From Anniella stebbinsi (lineage: Eukaryota; Chordata; Lepidosauria; Squamata; Anniellidae): 64,000 nucleotides of DNA. Every line of letters begins with the position of its first letter. The stretch's first letter is position 1. Shown piece by piece: positions 22,355 to 33,084 of this stretch. The DNA lies in contig JARDYH010000002.1 in the NCBI GenBank assembly GCA_029215795.1, positions 59,745,001 to 59,809,000 of the forward strand, written 5' to 3'. The translations under genes were made by a program, and so were the position numbers. Below the pieces are notes generated by a model that was not told where the DNA came from, ran no database searches, and saw only the letters and a program-made list of their open reading frames with translations.

Positions 22355-22590
22355 TAGGGAGCGTCAACAAATTCCTTGTCTGGTGGCTAAAGCAGTTAGC
22401 CACCAGACAAGGAATTTGTTGACGCTCCCTAACGCTGAGCACTTGTTTTTTACAGTGGCCTGGGAGTGGCCGGGGAGCAGCACAGACAGGAAAGAAATGC
22501 TCAGCATTAGGGAGCGTCAACAAATTCCTTGTCTGGAGGCTAAAGCAGTTAGCCACCAGACAAGGAATTTGTTGACGCTCCCTAACGCTG
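22355..22590. repeat. Two near-identical hairpins in tandem
   Basis: 'AACAAATTCCTTGTCTGG.GGCTAAAGCAGTTAGCC.CCAGACAAGG..' occurs at about 22357-22432 and again at about 22511-22586, 154 bp apart. Each has perfect or near-perfect ~33-bp arms around TAAAGCAGTTA, and each is followed by 'GCTGAGC'. Confidence 0.88.
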
Positions 22591-22797
22591 AGCTCTTCTT
22601 TCTTGCGGAGGCCGGGGAGAAGCGCGGGCATTTTAGGGCGGGAGGAGAGCTGATCCTTTCCCCGGTTAGCCCCCGGCACCCCCCTGTCGGCCCGGATTGC
22701 CCCAGTTTTCCCCGTTAGGACCAGCAGGTAAGTGCCCCGCGCACCCCCCGCCCCCCACCCCCCGTGCACACCCCCCGCCCCCCCCCGCCCCCCGCTC

Positions 22798-23260
22798 CTT
22801 ACCTGCTGCTGCTGGGACGTCCGTTTCCCTCCGTGCTTGGAATCTACTGAGAAACAGGCTTCCTGGCCTGTCTCTCAGCAGTGCGCCGGGTGATGACATC
22901 ATCACCCAGCGCGCTACTGAGGGACAGGCCGCGAAGCCTGTTTCTCAGTAGATTCCAAGCAACGGTGGGAAGACCCAGCAGGTAAGTGCCCCGCGCCCCC
23001 GCGCCGCCCCCCCACCCGCCGCGAGCACCCGCGCCGCACCCCCCACCCCCCCACCCGCCCCGCGCTCCTTACCTGCTGCTGCTGGGGCGTCCGTTTCCCT
23101 CCGTGCTTGGAATCTACTGAGAAACAGGCTTCCTGGCCTGCCTCTCAGCGCGCCGAGTGATGACGTCATCACCCGGCGCGCTACTGAGGGACAGGCCGCG
23201 AAGCCTGTTCCTCAGTAGATTCCGAGCACCGGAGGGAAACGGACGCCCCAGCCGGTAGGT
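22798..23260. repeat. Two GC-rich palindromic modules with donor-like edges
   Basis: Each module runs from 'CTCCTTACCTGCTGCTGCTG' to 'CAGCAGGTAAGTGCC' or its variant. Centres are 'GGGTGATGACATCATCACCC' (near 22895) and 'GTGATGACGTCATCACCCGG' (near 23164). The latter contains a perfect CRE word TGACGTCA at 23161-23168. See the findings for the link with 25617-28147. Confidence 0.8.
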
Positions 23261-23789
23261 GCCTCGCGCCGCCAGCCTCCCGCCACCGCCGCGTGACCCC
23301 CCGCCGCCCCGGTTTGCCCCCGCCGCCCCCCAGTTGGCCCGGCTCGCCCCAGGGCCATCTGGTCACCGTTTTGGGGGGCTAAATTTCCGGATTTGGCCCC
23401 CCAAAATGGTTTTTCCGCCCGGATGCGGATTTGCACCCCATTTCCCGGGCATGTCCGGACAAATCCGGGCATCTGGTCACCCTAGACAGGGCTCATGTAA
23501 CTTTAACAGTTGCAGAGAAAAAAGAATTTCAGCTGGCGTCATTTGTATGCAATAAGTACCTGGTGAAATCCCATCTTCATCACAACAATTAAAGTTGCAG
23601 GCACTATACTAGAGTAACCATATACAAAAGAAGGCAGGCCCCCTGCAGCTTTAACTGTTGTAATGAAGAGGGAATTTCACAAGGTACGAATTGCATACAA
23701 ATGATGCCGGCTGAAAATGCCTTTTCTCTACAACCGTTAAAGTTACATGAGCCCTGTCCTCCTTTTCATATGGTCAGCCTAATGGCTGC

Positions 23790-24480
23790 CAATCTCCAAA
23801 TCATTTCCTTCGAGCTACCCAGAATGATGGGACAGGCAAATGTTATCTGTGGAAAGAAAAAGTCTACTGTGGAGGTTAGCTTATACTTCCTCCCTCCCTC
23901 CCTAGAAGAACACCCCAGCAAGAGCAAACAAGGCAGGCCCCAGCCAGAAGCTTAGTTTACCCCTCCTTGTCAGAAGGAGAAGGGAGATTTAGATGAATCT
24001 CCTCACATCTTCAAAGAACTCTTGAGGGGGAACCGGTTCAGCCTTTCCCCAATGGCAATGCATGCACCAACCATGCCATAGCCACAAGTTCAGCATGTGT
24101 GAGAAGGGGCTCTATGAGATGTGAACCAATGTAGGAGAAAATATCAGAACAGTGGGATTATATATTAAGAACTCAGTGCAGACACTGACACTTGAAAATG
24201 TATGTCTGCAGTGCCTTCTCAGAACCCTACAAGAATCCAGAAGCTCATCTGCATTTGTCACTGACTGTAGGAGGAAGACTAAACTGATTAGAGAGCATTT
24301 CACAGAGAGAGCGAGAGCGAGAGTGAGAGAGCTGCCATATGACCTTTTAACCTACTTTCTGGTAGATCACTAGAGGGCAGCACAGTCTCCAGAAAATTCC
24401 TGAAATCAGTCAAGAGTATCATTTCACCATGCCATTGCCCTGCCTCATTCACAGAATTTAATAAGGATCCAGACAATGCC
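23790..24480. other. Unassigned, with a (GA)-rich stretch at 24301-24330
   Basis: No gene or transposon recognised. 'AGAGAGAGCGAGAGCGAGAG' is a simple repeat. Confidence 0.4.
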
Positions 24481-24489
24481 CAGTTTGCA

Positions 24490-24785
24490 TGATGACTGTA
24501 GGCTAAACAAGCTACAATGGCTTGTTTAAGCTGCAGCGTGTTTCTGGCACAATTTGCATAATTACCTACCTGTCTGTAGCTTTTCAGGTCATCTGAACCT
24601 GGGCAACATGGCTTATTGAGAAGGAAACAACCCAAGGGCAGTTGTTGGTTTATTTGAATAATGTTTCTGCCCAGGTCCGGATGACCTGACAAGCTGCGGC
24701 TGGGCAGATGATCATGCAAATCACTCCCGGCATGCACCGCAGTTTAAACAAGCCACCCTGACCTGTTTCGCCTACAATAATCGTC
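24490..24785. mobile_element. Foldback element, family G relative
   Basis: 'GGCTAAACAAGCTACAATGG' on the left inverts 'GTTTAAACAAGCCACCCTGAC..TAC' on the right. An inner pair 'TTTTCAGGTCATC..CTGGGCA' / 'TGCCCAGGTC..GATGACCTGAC' is also inverted. Confidence 0.6.
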
Positions 24786-24789
24786 CACG

Positions 24790-25600
24790 CCAGGGCAATA
24801 ACGTCTTCTACTTGTAACCCTCCCATATTTTCCCCACTGCTTCTTCTGTATATTTTCTTACCACAAAAAAACCATTAAGGCGGGAAAGACAGAATGGCTT
24901 CACAATGACTTTTGAGTGTTAGCACTAAGAGCCCTCCATCCAGACACACCCGAGGTTATAGTTCAAAATCATTTCATTATACTTGTAACTACAAAATAAT
25001 GCAAATACTCAATCTACTCTCAAAAACCCACATGGTATTCTTCCTCCTTTGCAGCCAGAGTCAAGATGGCTTCCTCCAGTCCAAGCACTGCCAGGATTCT
25101 GTCAGAAGCTATTGAGTGGTGTATCAGCAAAGGGGACAAATCTCTTCCTCATAAACTACTTGGTACATTCTTCTTGAGAAAGAGAGAGGGAAAAGTGAAG
25201 ATCAGTATGAGGCCATGAGGAAGGAGGTGGAGACAGAAGTCGCTGCCAAGGAAATAATATCCTGAACTGAGGTTGTAGGAACTGCCTTCCTCATTACAGC
25301 TGCAGTTCAATAGTCTCTCCTCTAACTTCAGCTTTCTGCACAAGTATCCTATGTTCTTGGGTGGGATACTCTACGTGTTTCCAAATGGGCAACTCCTAGC
25401 ACTACTCAATGATTCCTCGTCAGTTGTAAGCTACAAGTGACATTGCAATTAGCTTTCCACGCTGCAAAGCTTTTTGTGCATCTGTGTGCTCAAGCTACAC
25501 GAATGGGACATCATAACTATCTCTGGGTGTTAAATGAATTTCCATATTATTATTAAAATGGGTGCAGGAATGGCTACAATAGTTGGTCTGCATTGCTGTG
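24790..25600. other. Family F repeat piece, then unassigned sequence
   Basis: 24780-24960 resembles 240-470 and 48900-49110. The remainder to 25600 shows nothing recognisable. Confidence 0.35.
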
Positions 25601-25616
25601 AGATAGTAGTCTTTTT

Positions 25617-28147
25617 TAGGGATGTGCACTGGATCGGACCCGATCCACGATCCGAGTCCGGTCCAGTGGGAAATCGGATAAATTATCCGATTTCCGATCC
25701 CGCAGCTGGATCGGCCGATCCAATCCGAACCGGTCCGAAAAGGCTCCGAACCGGTTCGGCGGATCGGCGGATCGGCGGGCGCCCACTGGCGCCCACCGCC
25801 GCTTCCATTGGCGGGCGCCAGCGGGCGCCCGCCGATGAAAGTGGACAGCGGGGGGGGAGGAGGGGGGCGCTTACCTTCTCGGCCCGTCCGCTCCCGTCCG
25901 GCACTAGCAGCTACTACCAGCGGGCTCCGCGGCCTGCTCTAGGGTGGCGCGCCGGGTGATGTCATCACCCGGCGCGCTACTCTAGAGCAGGCCGCGGAGC
26001 CTGCTGGTAGTAGTAGGCGCCGGCGCCGGACGGGAGCCGCCGGGCCGGGAAGGTAAGCAGGGGGTGCGTGGAGGGGAGGAGGGGGGGCGCGGAGGGGGGA
26101 GGGGGGCCCTTACCTTCCCGTCCCGGCAGCTCCCGTCCCGGCGCCAGCGCCTACTACTACCAGCAGGCTCCGCGGCCTGCTCTAGGGTGGCGCGCCGGGT
26201 GATGTCATCACCCGGCGCGCTACTCTAGAGCAGGCCGCGGAGCCTGCTGGTAGTAGTAGGCGCCGGCGCCGGACGGGAGCCGCCGGGCCGGGAAGGTAAG
26301 CAGGGGGTGCGTGGAGGGGAGGAGGGGGCGCGCGGAGGGGGGAGGGGGGCCCTTACCTTCCCGTCCCGGCGGCTCCCGTCCCGGCGCCGGCGCCTACTAC
26401 TACCAGCAGGCTCCGCAGCCTGCTCTAGGGTGGCGCGCCGGGTGATGTCATCACCCGGCGCGCTACTCTAGAGCAGGCCGCGGAGCCTGCTGGTAGTAGT
26501 AGGCGCCGGCGCCGGACGGGAGCCGCCGGGCCGGGAAGGTAAGCAGGGGGTGCGTGGAGGGGAGGAAGGGGCGCGTGGAGGGGGGAGGGGGGCCCTTACC
26601 TTCCCGTCCCGGCGGCTCCCGTCCCGGCGCCGGCGCCTACTACTACCAGCAGGCTCCGCGGCCTACTCCAGGGTGGCGCGCCGGGTGATGTCATCACCCG
26701 GCGCGCTACTTGAGAGTAGGCCGCGGAGCCCGCTGGTAGTAGCCGCCGGCGCTGGACGGGAGCGGACGGGCCGAGAAGGTAAGCAGTGGCGGGGAAGGGG
26801 GCTTACCCGGTAGCCGCCGGCCCCGGACGGGAGTGGACGGGCCGAGAAGGTAAGCAGGGGGTGCGTGGAGGGGAGGAGGGGGCGCGCGGAGGGGGGAGGG
26901 GGGCCCTTACCTTCCCGTCCCGGCGGCTCCCGTCCCGGCGCCGGCGCCTACTACTACCAGCAGGCTCCGCGGCCTGCTCTAGGGTGGCGCCGGGACGGGA
27001 GCCGCCGGGACGGGAAGGTAAGGGCCCCCCTCCCCCCTCCACGCGCCCCTTCCTCCCCTCCACGCACCCCCTGCTTACCTTCCCGGCCCGGCGGCTCCCG
27101 TCCGGCGCCGGCGCCTACTACTACCAGCAGGCTCCGCGGCCTGCTCTAGAGTAGCGCGCCGGGTGATGACATCACCCGGCGCGCCACCCTAGAGCAGGCC
27201 GCGGAGCCTGCTGGTAGTAGTAGGCGCCGGCGCCGGACGGGAGCCGCCGGGACGGGAAGGTAAGCAGGGGGTGCGTGGAGGGGAGGAGGGGGCGCGCGGA
27301 GGGGGGAGGGGGGCCCTTACCTTCCCGTCCCGGCGGCTCCCGTCCCGGCGCCGGCACCTACTACTACCAGCAGGCTCCGCGGCCTGCTCTAGGGTGGCGC
27401 GCCGGGTGATGTCATCACCCGGCGCGCTACTCTAGAGCAGGCCGCGGAGCCTGCTGGTAGTAGTAGGCGCCGGCGCCGGACGGGAGCCGCCGGGCCGGGA
27501 AGGTAAGCAGGGGGTGCGTGGAGGGGAGGAAGGGGCGCGTGGAGGGGGGAGGGGGGCCCTTACCTTCCCGTCCCGGCGGCTCCCGTCCCGGCGCCGGCGC
27601 CTACTACTACCAGCAGGCTCCGCGGCCTACTCCAGGGTGGCGCGCCGGGTGATGTCATCACCCGGCGCGCTACTTGAGAGTAGGCCGCGGAGCCCGCTGG
27701 TAGTAGCCGCCGGCGCCGGACGGGAGCGGACGGGCCGAGAAGGTAAGCAGTGGCGGGGAAGGGGGCTTACCCCCCCCGGAGCCGTCCGCTTCTATCCGCT
27801 GGCGCCCGCGGGCGCCAGCGGATGGAAGCGGGCGGCCCCAGGGGGGGGAGGGAGCGCGGGGGAGGGGGCTTACCTGCCGGGGCCGTCCACAGCGGACGGC
27901 CCCGGGGGGGGAGGGAGTTAGGCCCCCCCTCAGCCACCCACCGCCATTTTTTCCTCATAGACTTGCATTGCAATGCAAGTCTATGGGGAAAAAAATGGCG
28001 GCCGATCCAAAAATTTACGATTTTTGGGTCGGGATCGGACTCGATCTGGTCCGGGGGGCCTCCGATTTTGTCCGAACCGGTCCGGGACAAAATTGGAGGT
28101 CCCGATCCGGGTCCCGATCCGATCCGGGGGGTCCGTGCACACCCCTA
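25617..28147. mobile_element. Non-autonomous hAT-like element with palindromic tandem core (2531 bp)
   Basis: Ends TAGGGATGTGCACTGGA and GTCCGTGCACACCCCTA are inverted. A perfect 8-bp duplication GTCTTTTT flanks it (25609-25616, 28148-28155). The subterminal regions are dense in GATCCG/CGGATC words. The core is a tandem array of ~244-bp units, each a palindrome. No transposase frame: the arginine- and proline-rich frames here are translations of the repeat. Confidence 0.92.
25860..27760. repeat. Tandem array of ~244-bp palindromic units
   Basis: Palindrome centres 'GGGTGATGTCATCACCC' fall near 25960, 26205, 26449, 26693, 27410 and 27655, with a variant 'GGGTGATGACATCACCC' near 27168. A unit near 26950-27000 has lost its centre. 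Each unit carries 'CTTACCTTC' at its left and 'GAAGGTAAGCAG' at its right. Confidence 0.9.
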
Positions 28148-28155
28148 GTCTTTTT

Positions 28156-28770
28156 ATATGTTGTTTCTCCTAAAAAGGAAACAGTTTCTCAACCCACCTA
28201 TCTCTGCTGAATGCTGACCTGAGAGCAGAACTTACTGGGGCCTAGGCACCCCTGCAACCCACAGACAAAGAGGGAAACAGGCAGTGAAGGGAGAATTACT
28301 GAGCATGCCATTTTTAAAAATAAAGTTTTGTTGATTTTTTTAAAAAAAACATGTTTTAATTTATGCTAAAGTGCATTTTTGTTTTGATGCTATTGCAATA
28401 ATATTTTAATAATATATATTTTTAAATATAGGCAAACGGCATCAGTGCAAATTAAAGGTTTGATGACAAACACACTAATAGGTATCAACTGGAAAGGAAT
28501 CGTGAAGGTGTGGCAAAGTGTAAATGTGTGACATTATGCTCAGTAGCATGATATATCAGTGCATTTTCAAAAATCATAATTCTAAAAAGATGGAGTGATC
28601 TACACCTGAGATTGTGCTACTGTCCTGTTCATTCCCCTCACAAAAAGTAACATTCGGTGATTGGGGGCAGGCAGAAAGAAGGAAGAAGCCAAGGAAAATG
28701 CAAGAGATCAATTATTTGATGACATCATGGAAACACCCCATAAAAAGTAAATGACCAAAGCATGCATTGG
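28156..28770. other. Unassigned, A/T-rich
   Basis: Contains poly-T and poly-A stretches at 28315-28430. No element identified. Confidence 0.35.
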
Positions 28771-28912
28771 CTCAGCCTTCCCCAACCTGGTGCCCTCCAG
28801 ATGTTTTAGAATACAACTCCCAACATTCCTGACTATTGACCATGCTGGCTGAAGCTGATGGGAGTTGAAGTCCAAAACATTTGGAGGGCACCAGGTTGGG
28901 GAAGGTTGATCT
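28771..28912. mobile_element. Palindromic MITE ('CCAACCTGGTGCCCTCC' family), good copy
   Basis: 'CCCCAACCTGGTGCCCTCCA' and 'GGAGGGCACCAGGTTGGGGA' are near-perfect inverted ends. Inner arms 'ACAACTCCCAACATTCCTGAC' and 'GATGGGAGTTGAAGTCC' continue the stem. Related pieces lie at 19206-19345, 63442-63520 and the window end. Confidence 0.8.
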
Positions 28913-28914
28913 AG

Positions 28915-30259
28915 AATTTCCCTCACATATTAGAAATGGGTGCATTCAGGCCATTTTACCAGCCCATTCTTATGATTATGGTGGCAAGGAAGGACCAAAG
29001 TCTAACTAATTAATTGATATTCCACTATATCTACTCAAGCAAAACTTCTACTGACCTCAGTAGGTTCTTTGCTTGCCATTGTTTTTAATATAGTCATAAT
29101 TCATTTAGTATTTTGTGCAAAGTTCTTTCTGCAGTCATTTCCACAAGACTTGTACCAGTTCCTTGTACCAGCACAAAACTGAAGAGTACTCAGGCACAAA
29201 GCCTTAGGTGCTCTGGGACCAGAGTGCCAAATGATTAAGCCATAAATCAATACTTGCCAGCACGCCAGCTTGTTTGTGAATTAGACTCGTTAGTCATCTC
29301 ATATTTACGGAAGGAAAACACAGCAGTTGCATTGATAATACTAGTTAAGTTCATCAATTACTGTTGATATCAAAATAGATTTTAATTACAGATTAAGATT
29401 TTGTAAGGACAGATGGAATAATTAGGAACCATGCATGCTTATTTATGAAGAGTTACAGCAACAGCTGGGTAGATGAATGATTAAAATATAATTTCCATTG
29501 ATGATATCCTCTTCTACTTTTTAACCCTTCATGATTTTAAATGAATCATTAATGAAAATTATGTTAAATAATTGTCTGCTTATCTAATACTGTAACATCA
29601 TGTTTGGAATGAATTACTGCTGCTCTGCACATACTGTCTAGGAGGCCAAAATGTTTATGGCTGTGATTCTTCCATAAATCTGATAGTATGCCTTCCTCCG
29701 CAGAATCTGGTAACTAGGACAGGCCATTGAAAATTTTAGACATTATGACCCCCACCTCCAATTATTCAATGCTAAAAGCAATTTGTGCTTAAAGCTCAAA
29801 AAATTCAGAAAGAGGTTGACACTGATTTTGGTTATTAAAAGCAGGAACTTTATTTTGTATAGCTCCCTGCCCCCAAACCCCACACGCTTATCATAGGAGG
29901 CCTTTTGTACTCTCTTTCCTCCACTCTCTAGGAGGCTGTCCAAATATTGTCTTTACCCTGTGGTAGCTGCAATCTGCACCGTGTCAGTTATATGATGCAA
30001 CCGCCTATTTGCTGCCACCACAGGGCAAAGGAAAAGCAAGGGTACTGGGAGCTGGAATAAAGGCATTGTTCTAGCAGATAGCAGGTCTCAGTTACTCTTG
30101 CTCACAAGACGGCCTTTAGTCTTGTCACAGTACCCCAGCTGCAATCTGGCCAGCACAGAGCAGGGTGGAATTCTTAGTGCTTGTGATGTCAACACAATAT
30201 GTCTGTTAAGGCAGACTCAGTATAGAGCAGATTTATACATTCACATGACTATGAATGTA
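28915..30259. other. Low-repeat AT-rich region
   Basis: More than 1.3 kb without a recognisable repeat, rich in TAAT/ATTA words between 29230 and 29660. No exon supported. See the findings for a possible conserved non-coding element. Confidence 0.4.
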
Positions 30260-30724
30260 AATTAAGATAGGGTGACTATATTTTGGAAACCAAAAAGGAG
30301 GACAACATGGCTGCCCCCAAGAGGGCATGCCCACCAACATGCCCAGCCCCCAAGGGGGGCATGCCCACCCAAACATGGCCTTGGTCACATGTCTGATTTC
30401 ACAGCACACAATTTAGACAAACCTGTTCTACATAACATCTTAATGTTAAAATCACTGAAATAAAGAGCAAGTGAGACATTCAATGTATCTGAAATTAAAT
30501 TCACTCACTCCTACTTTTGTAGCTTTTGCTGTACTTTGAAGCTTTTGCTATACTCTGTGTGATACAGTCTCCCCTTCCCTCAAATATCTTTTCTGATTGC
30601 AATCCTTCACTGGATGACCATAGTTTCACTTTTCTTAACATTTAACACTCTTTCTCCATCACCTTTCTCATATCCGTACTCTCAGATTCAGCATACTGCT
30701 ACCACACTGCCTCAGTGCGCAGAG

Positions 30725-30728
30725 AATA

Positions 30729-30769
<41 letters not shown>

Positions 30770-30802
30770 TTTATTTCTTACCCGCCTCTCCGTCTAGATC
30801 TT
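30725..30802 (-). mobile_element. L2 3' tail (very short) with (TAA)n
   Basis: 'AATTTATTTCTTACCCGCCT' preceded by a TAA run is the minus-strand form of the L2 end at 9888-10060. Confidence 0.65.
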
Positions 30803-31084
30803 TGGGTCCCTGAATCCCAATCAGGGACCCAAAGAAAACTGTCCAAAGAAATGACAGAAACAAGCCCTGTTTATTTCAATAAATACTCCCAGATAAATAT
30901 AAGACTGCAGCCTCTTCACATCTATTCACCTGACTCTAGCAAGTGCAAGCCTCTCCTGTCAAGGACCACTATGCACTCACAGAAACTGGCCTTGTGGATC
31001 ATGCAACCAGCAGGTGCTCTCCAGAAAGATGCTTTCAGAGCTTAGGAGATCCAGATACACTCAAACAAGTCAAGTCATGCTATG

Positions 31085-31475
31085 CTGGAACAGAACAATT
31101 CTGGGATAACACAATATTTTGCAATTGACCAGACATAACAGTCATAAACAAACAAGAACAACATATCTACCTCATTGACATAGCATTACCTAATGACAAA
31201 AATGTTGCAGAAAAGGAAGAGGAAAAGAGAGAAAAATATACACCACTGGCTATGGAAGTTAAAGAACTATGGCAACAGGAAAAAGTTACAATTATTCCAT
31301 TAGTCACATCAGTCACCAGCATCACATCATTTTAAAAAAATCTTTTTACAGAAAACCTTCAGAAACTAGGCCTACCAAAATACATCCATGCATCCAGAAA
31401 GCAGCCATATTTAAAACATGTTCAATAGTCAGAAAATTTCTGAATCAGTAAAAGACCACGGGTAAGAAAAGAGAG

Positions 31476-31531
<56 letters not shown>
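31085..31531 (+). pseudogene. R4/Dong-like LINE fragment with endonuclease domain
   Basis: A frame after a stop reads 'PDITVINKQEQHIYLIDIAL', then 'PNDKNVAEKEEEKREKYTPL', 'AMEVKELWQQEKVTIIPLV' and, after a frame break, 'KNLQKLGLPKYIHASRK' and 'TCSIVRKFLNQ'. The PD...(I/L)ID layout is that of the restriction-like endonuclease at the C-terminus of R2/R4-group LINEs, which cuts the target site. The fragment ends in (TAA)n then (CAA)n, and Dong-type elements are known to favour TAA repeats. The RT domain is missing and frames are broken. The exact clade is inferred from motif recall. Confidence 0.6.
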
Positions 31532-31533
<2 letters not shown>

Positions 31534-31534
31534 C

Positions 31535-32725
31535 AACCCTGTTATTATTATTTTTAAGAAAGATGAACAATTATCAGCAATTGTTACAAAATATATATTA
31601 TGCCAATTATATCAAAGTAAATTGGAGAGGAAGGTCTATGGGTCAAAATGCATTATTAAAAAAAATGAATTACTATCTTCTAGCACCAGCTATTGATCTT
31701 TCCACTACAGAGCAAGGGCACAAATAACTCAAGCAAATTTTCTTTTTAGAATGTGTGTTGTAGAAATCTGCTACTTATGGAGCAAAACTGTTTATACTTT
31801 TGATTAAATGTGTTCATTTGTAATCAATTTTAATCTCTCAATAAATGCAACAAATGGAGCTCCTAAAGTAAAAGTGGTTCAAAATAATTTGAATAAGTTG
31901 TATGATTAAGTTGTTTCTATCCTGATATTTAATGAATTTCATACACTTACAAATGTATATATTCAAAACCAAACATTTTACAAGTATCTTTGCAAAAGTG
32001 GGAAATTTATATGAAGACAAACATGTAAATTTATCATGCCTGAAATTGGGCACCTAAAACAGAGAAGAATTAAATTCTGCAATTTTCATTTGTTATTAAT
32101 TATCATTATTACGTTGTATCCAATAGTGACTTTGCGTTAACAGAAAGTGCTTTGCTTGTGCAACGTGGAGTATCTGATTTGATCTTATCCCCCCCCCTAC
32201 TTATTGCAGTCCTCCACACATATCCTATACTATTCCAGAGACTCCTGTAATCTAAGAAGCGTCTTTTGGCAGGTTGCAGGTAGCTACAGGGTTAGGAGGA
32301 ATTGGCAAAAATTAGGTGTCCCACTTTACATGAAAGGAAGCTCCTTCGTCTAACACAAAGCCACCTTTAGATACAAGTTGTTGTAATTATTGGTGGTTGG
32401 TTTTTTTGCCCTTTATTTTTTGCAAAGGGATTTTTTTTGTATCTGTATATTATATTATGGAGTTGTACAAATAATATATTTAAAAAGAGCACTCTAGTTT
32501 TACACACAAGTTGCTTTTTAAAACCACCCTTGGTTCCCCTACCCCCAATTGCCTTGTGTAGACCTTTTATACAGTATATATATATATATATATATATATA
32601 ATATGTACAAAGGTCTATACATTATACAGAACAATATAGAAAGGTACACTTAAAAAATAATCCACATTGCAATACTGCATGATTTACCAAGTTCTCAATA
32701 AAATGGAAAACGAAGGAAGAGGAGA
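31535..32725. other. Unassigned AT-rich interior of the large element; (TA)n at 32575-32602
   Basis: No coding or repeat homology recognised apart from the TA microsatellite. Confidence 0.4.
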
Positions 32726-32729
32726 CTCT

Positions 32730-33084
32730 GGCTACCTCCACAAGAGAGGTTTAATGCTCTTTGAAGGCTCATTATAAATTTTACCTCCACACCAGCGGAG
32801 CGCAAAACGGGCGTAGAGGCGCGTTATCTCCCGGATTATGCGCATTATCGAATGCGCGTTAAATAGCTACTTTTATTTTGCTCCGGCCGTTAAAGCGCAT
32901 TTTCGCCGTGTGAACAAGCGATTATGCGCATTAACTTCTTGTAAAGCGCTTTTTGGACATCAATTAATGCGCTTCGCCGCCTCTCGCCGCCTCCCGTGCA
33001 GAGGGATTAGGAGTAAATGCGCCTCCGCGATAATGCGCATAATCGCCGAACCGGGCGCAAAAGCGCATGCTTGTGGAGGGGGCC
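32730..33084 (-). mobile_element. GCGC-rich MITE, full length (355 bp)
   Basis: It runs from GGCTACCTCCACAAGAG at 32730 to CTTGTGGAGGGGGCC at 33084, in the main-subfamily order. Left flank GAGACTCT and right flank TTAGGTAA do not match, so no duplication is visible. Confidence 0.85.

Larger units (their letters stand above)
19409..23484. mobile_element. Non-autonomous hAT-like element, 4076 bp
   Basis: It starts TAGGGTGACCATAATTTG and ends GCATCTGGTCACCCTA, with a perfect 8-bp duplication GACAGGGC (19401-19408, 23485-23492). The left subterminal region holds a ~33-bp unit repeated about three times (19455-19555; core 'GGGGG.GTGCCCACCAACATG'). The right 130 bp is rich in 'CCGGA..TTGG' words. 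In between are a MIR-like SINE, a second TAGGGTGACCAG terminus at 21963 and GC-rich palindromic modules (22350-23260). No transposase domain is visible in any frame, so it would need a transposase from elsewhere. A relative at 30268-34571 shares both ends. Confidence 0.85.
21963..23484 (+). mobile_element. GC-rich hAT-like segment (family D) within the 4-kb element
   Basis: A second internal terminus TAGGGTGACCAGATTTTGG at 21963 matches the left end of the element at 39891. No separate right end or duplication is visible. It may be a nested element that lost its own end, or an older left end of the same element. Confidence 0.5.
19378..23781. mobile_element. Family A MITE split by a 4.1-kb insertion
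   Basis: The left piece 19378-19408 starts TAGGCTGACCATATG. The right piece 23493-23781 ends CATATGGTCAGCCTA. The outer duplication ATGGCTGC is perfect (19370-19377, 23782-23789). Joined without the insertion and one GACAGGGC, the two pieces give an ordinary family A copy. Confidence 0.93.

Noticed and set aside
25534..28210. Arginine-, glycine- and proline-rich frames up to 141 codons
   Set aside because: They are translations of the 244-bp palindromic units, repeated in the opposite strand and interrupted at unit boundaries.
32200..32230. 'GCAGTCCTCCACAC' resembling a GCGC MITE end
   Set aside because: Only about 14 bp match the start of the 8849 copy, and nothing of the interior follows.
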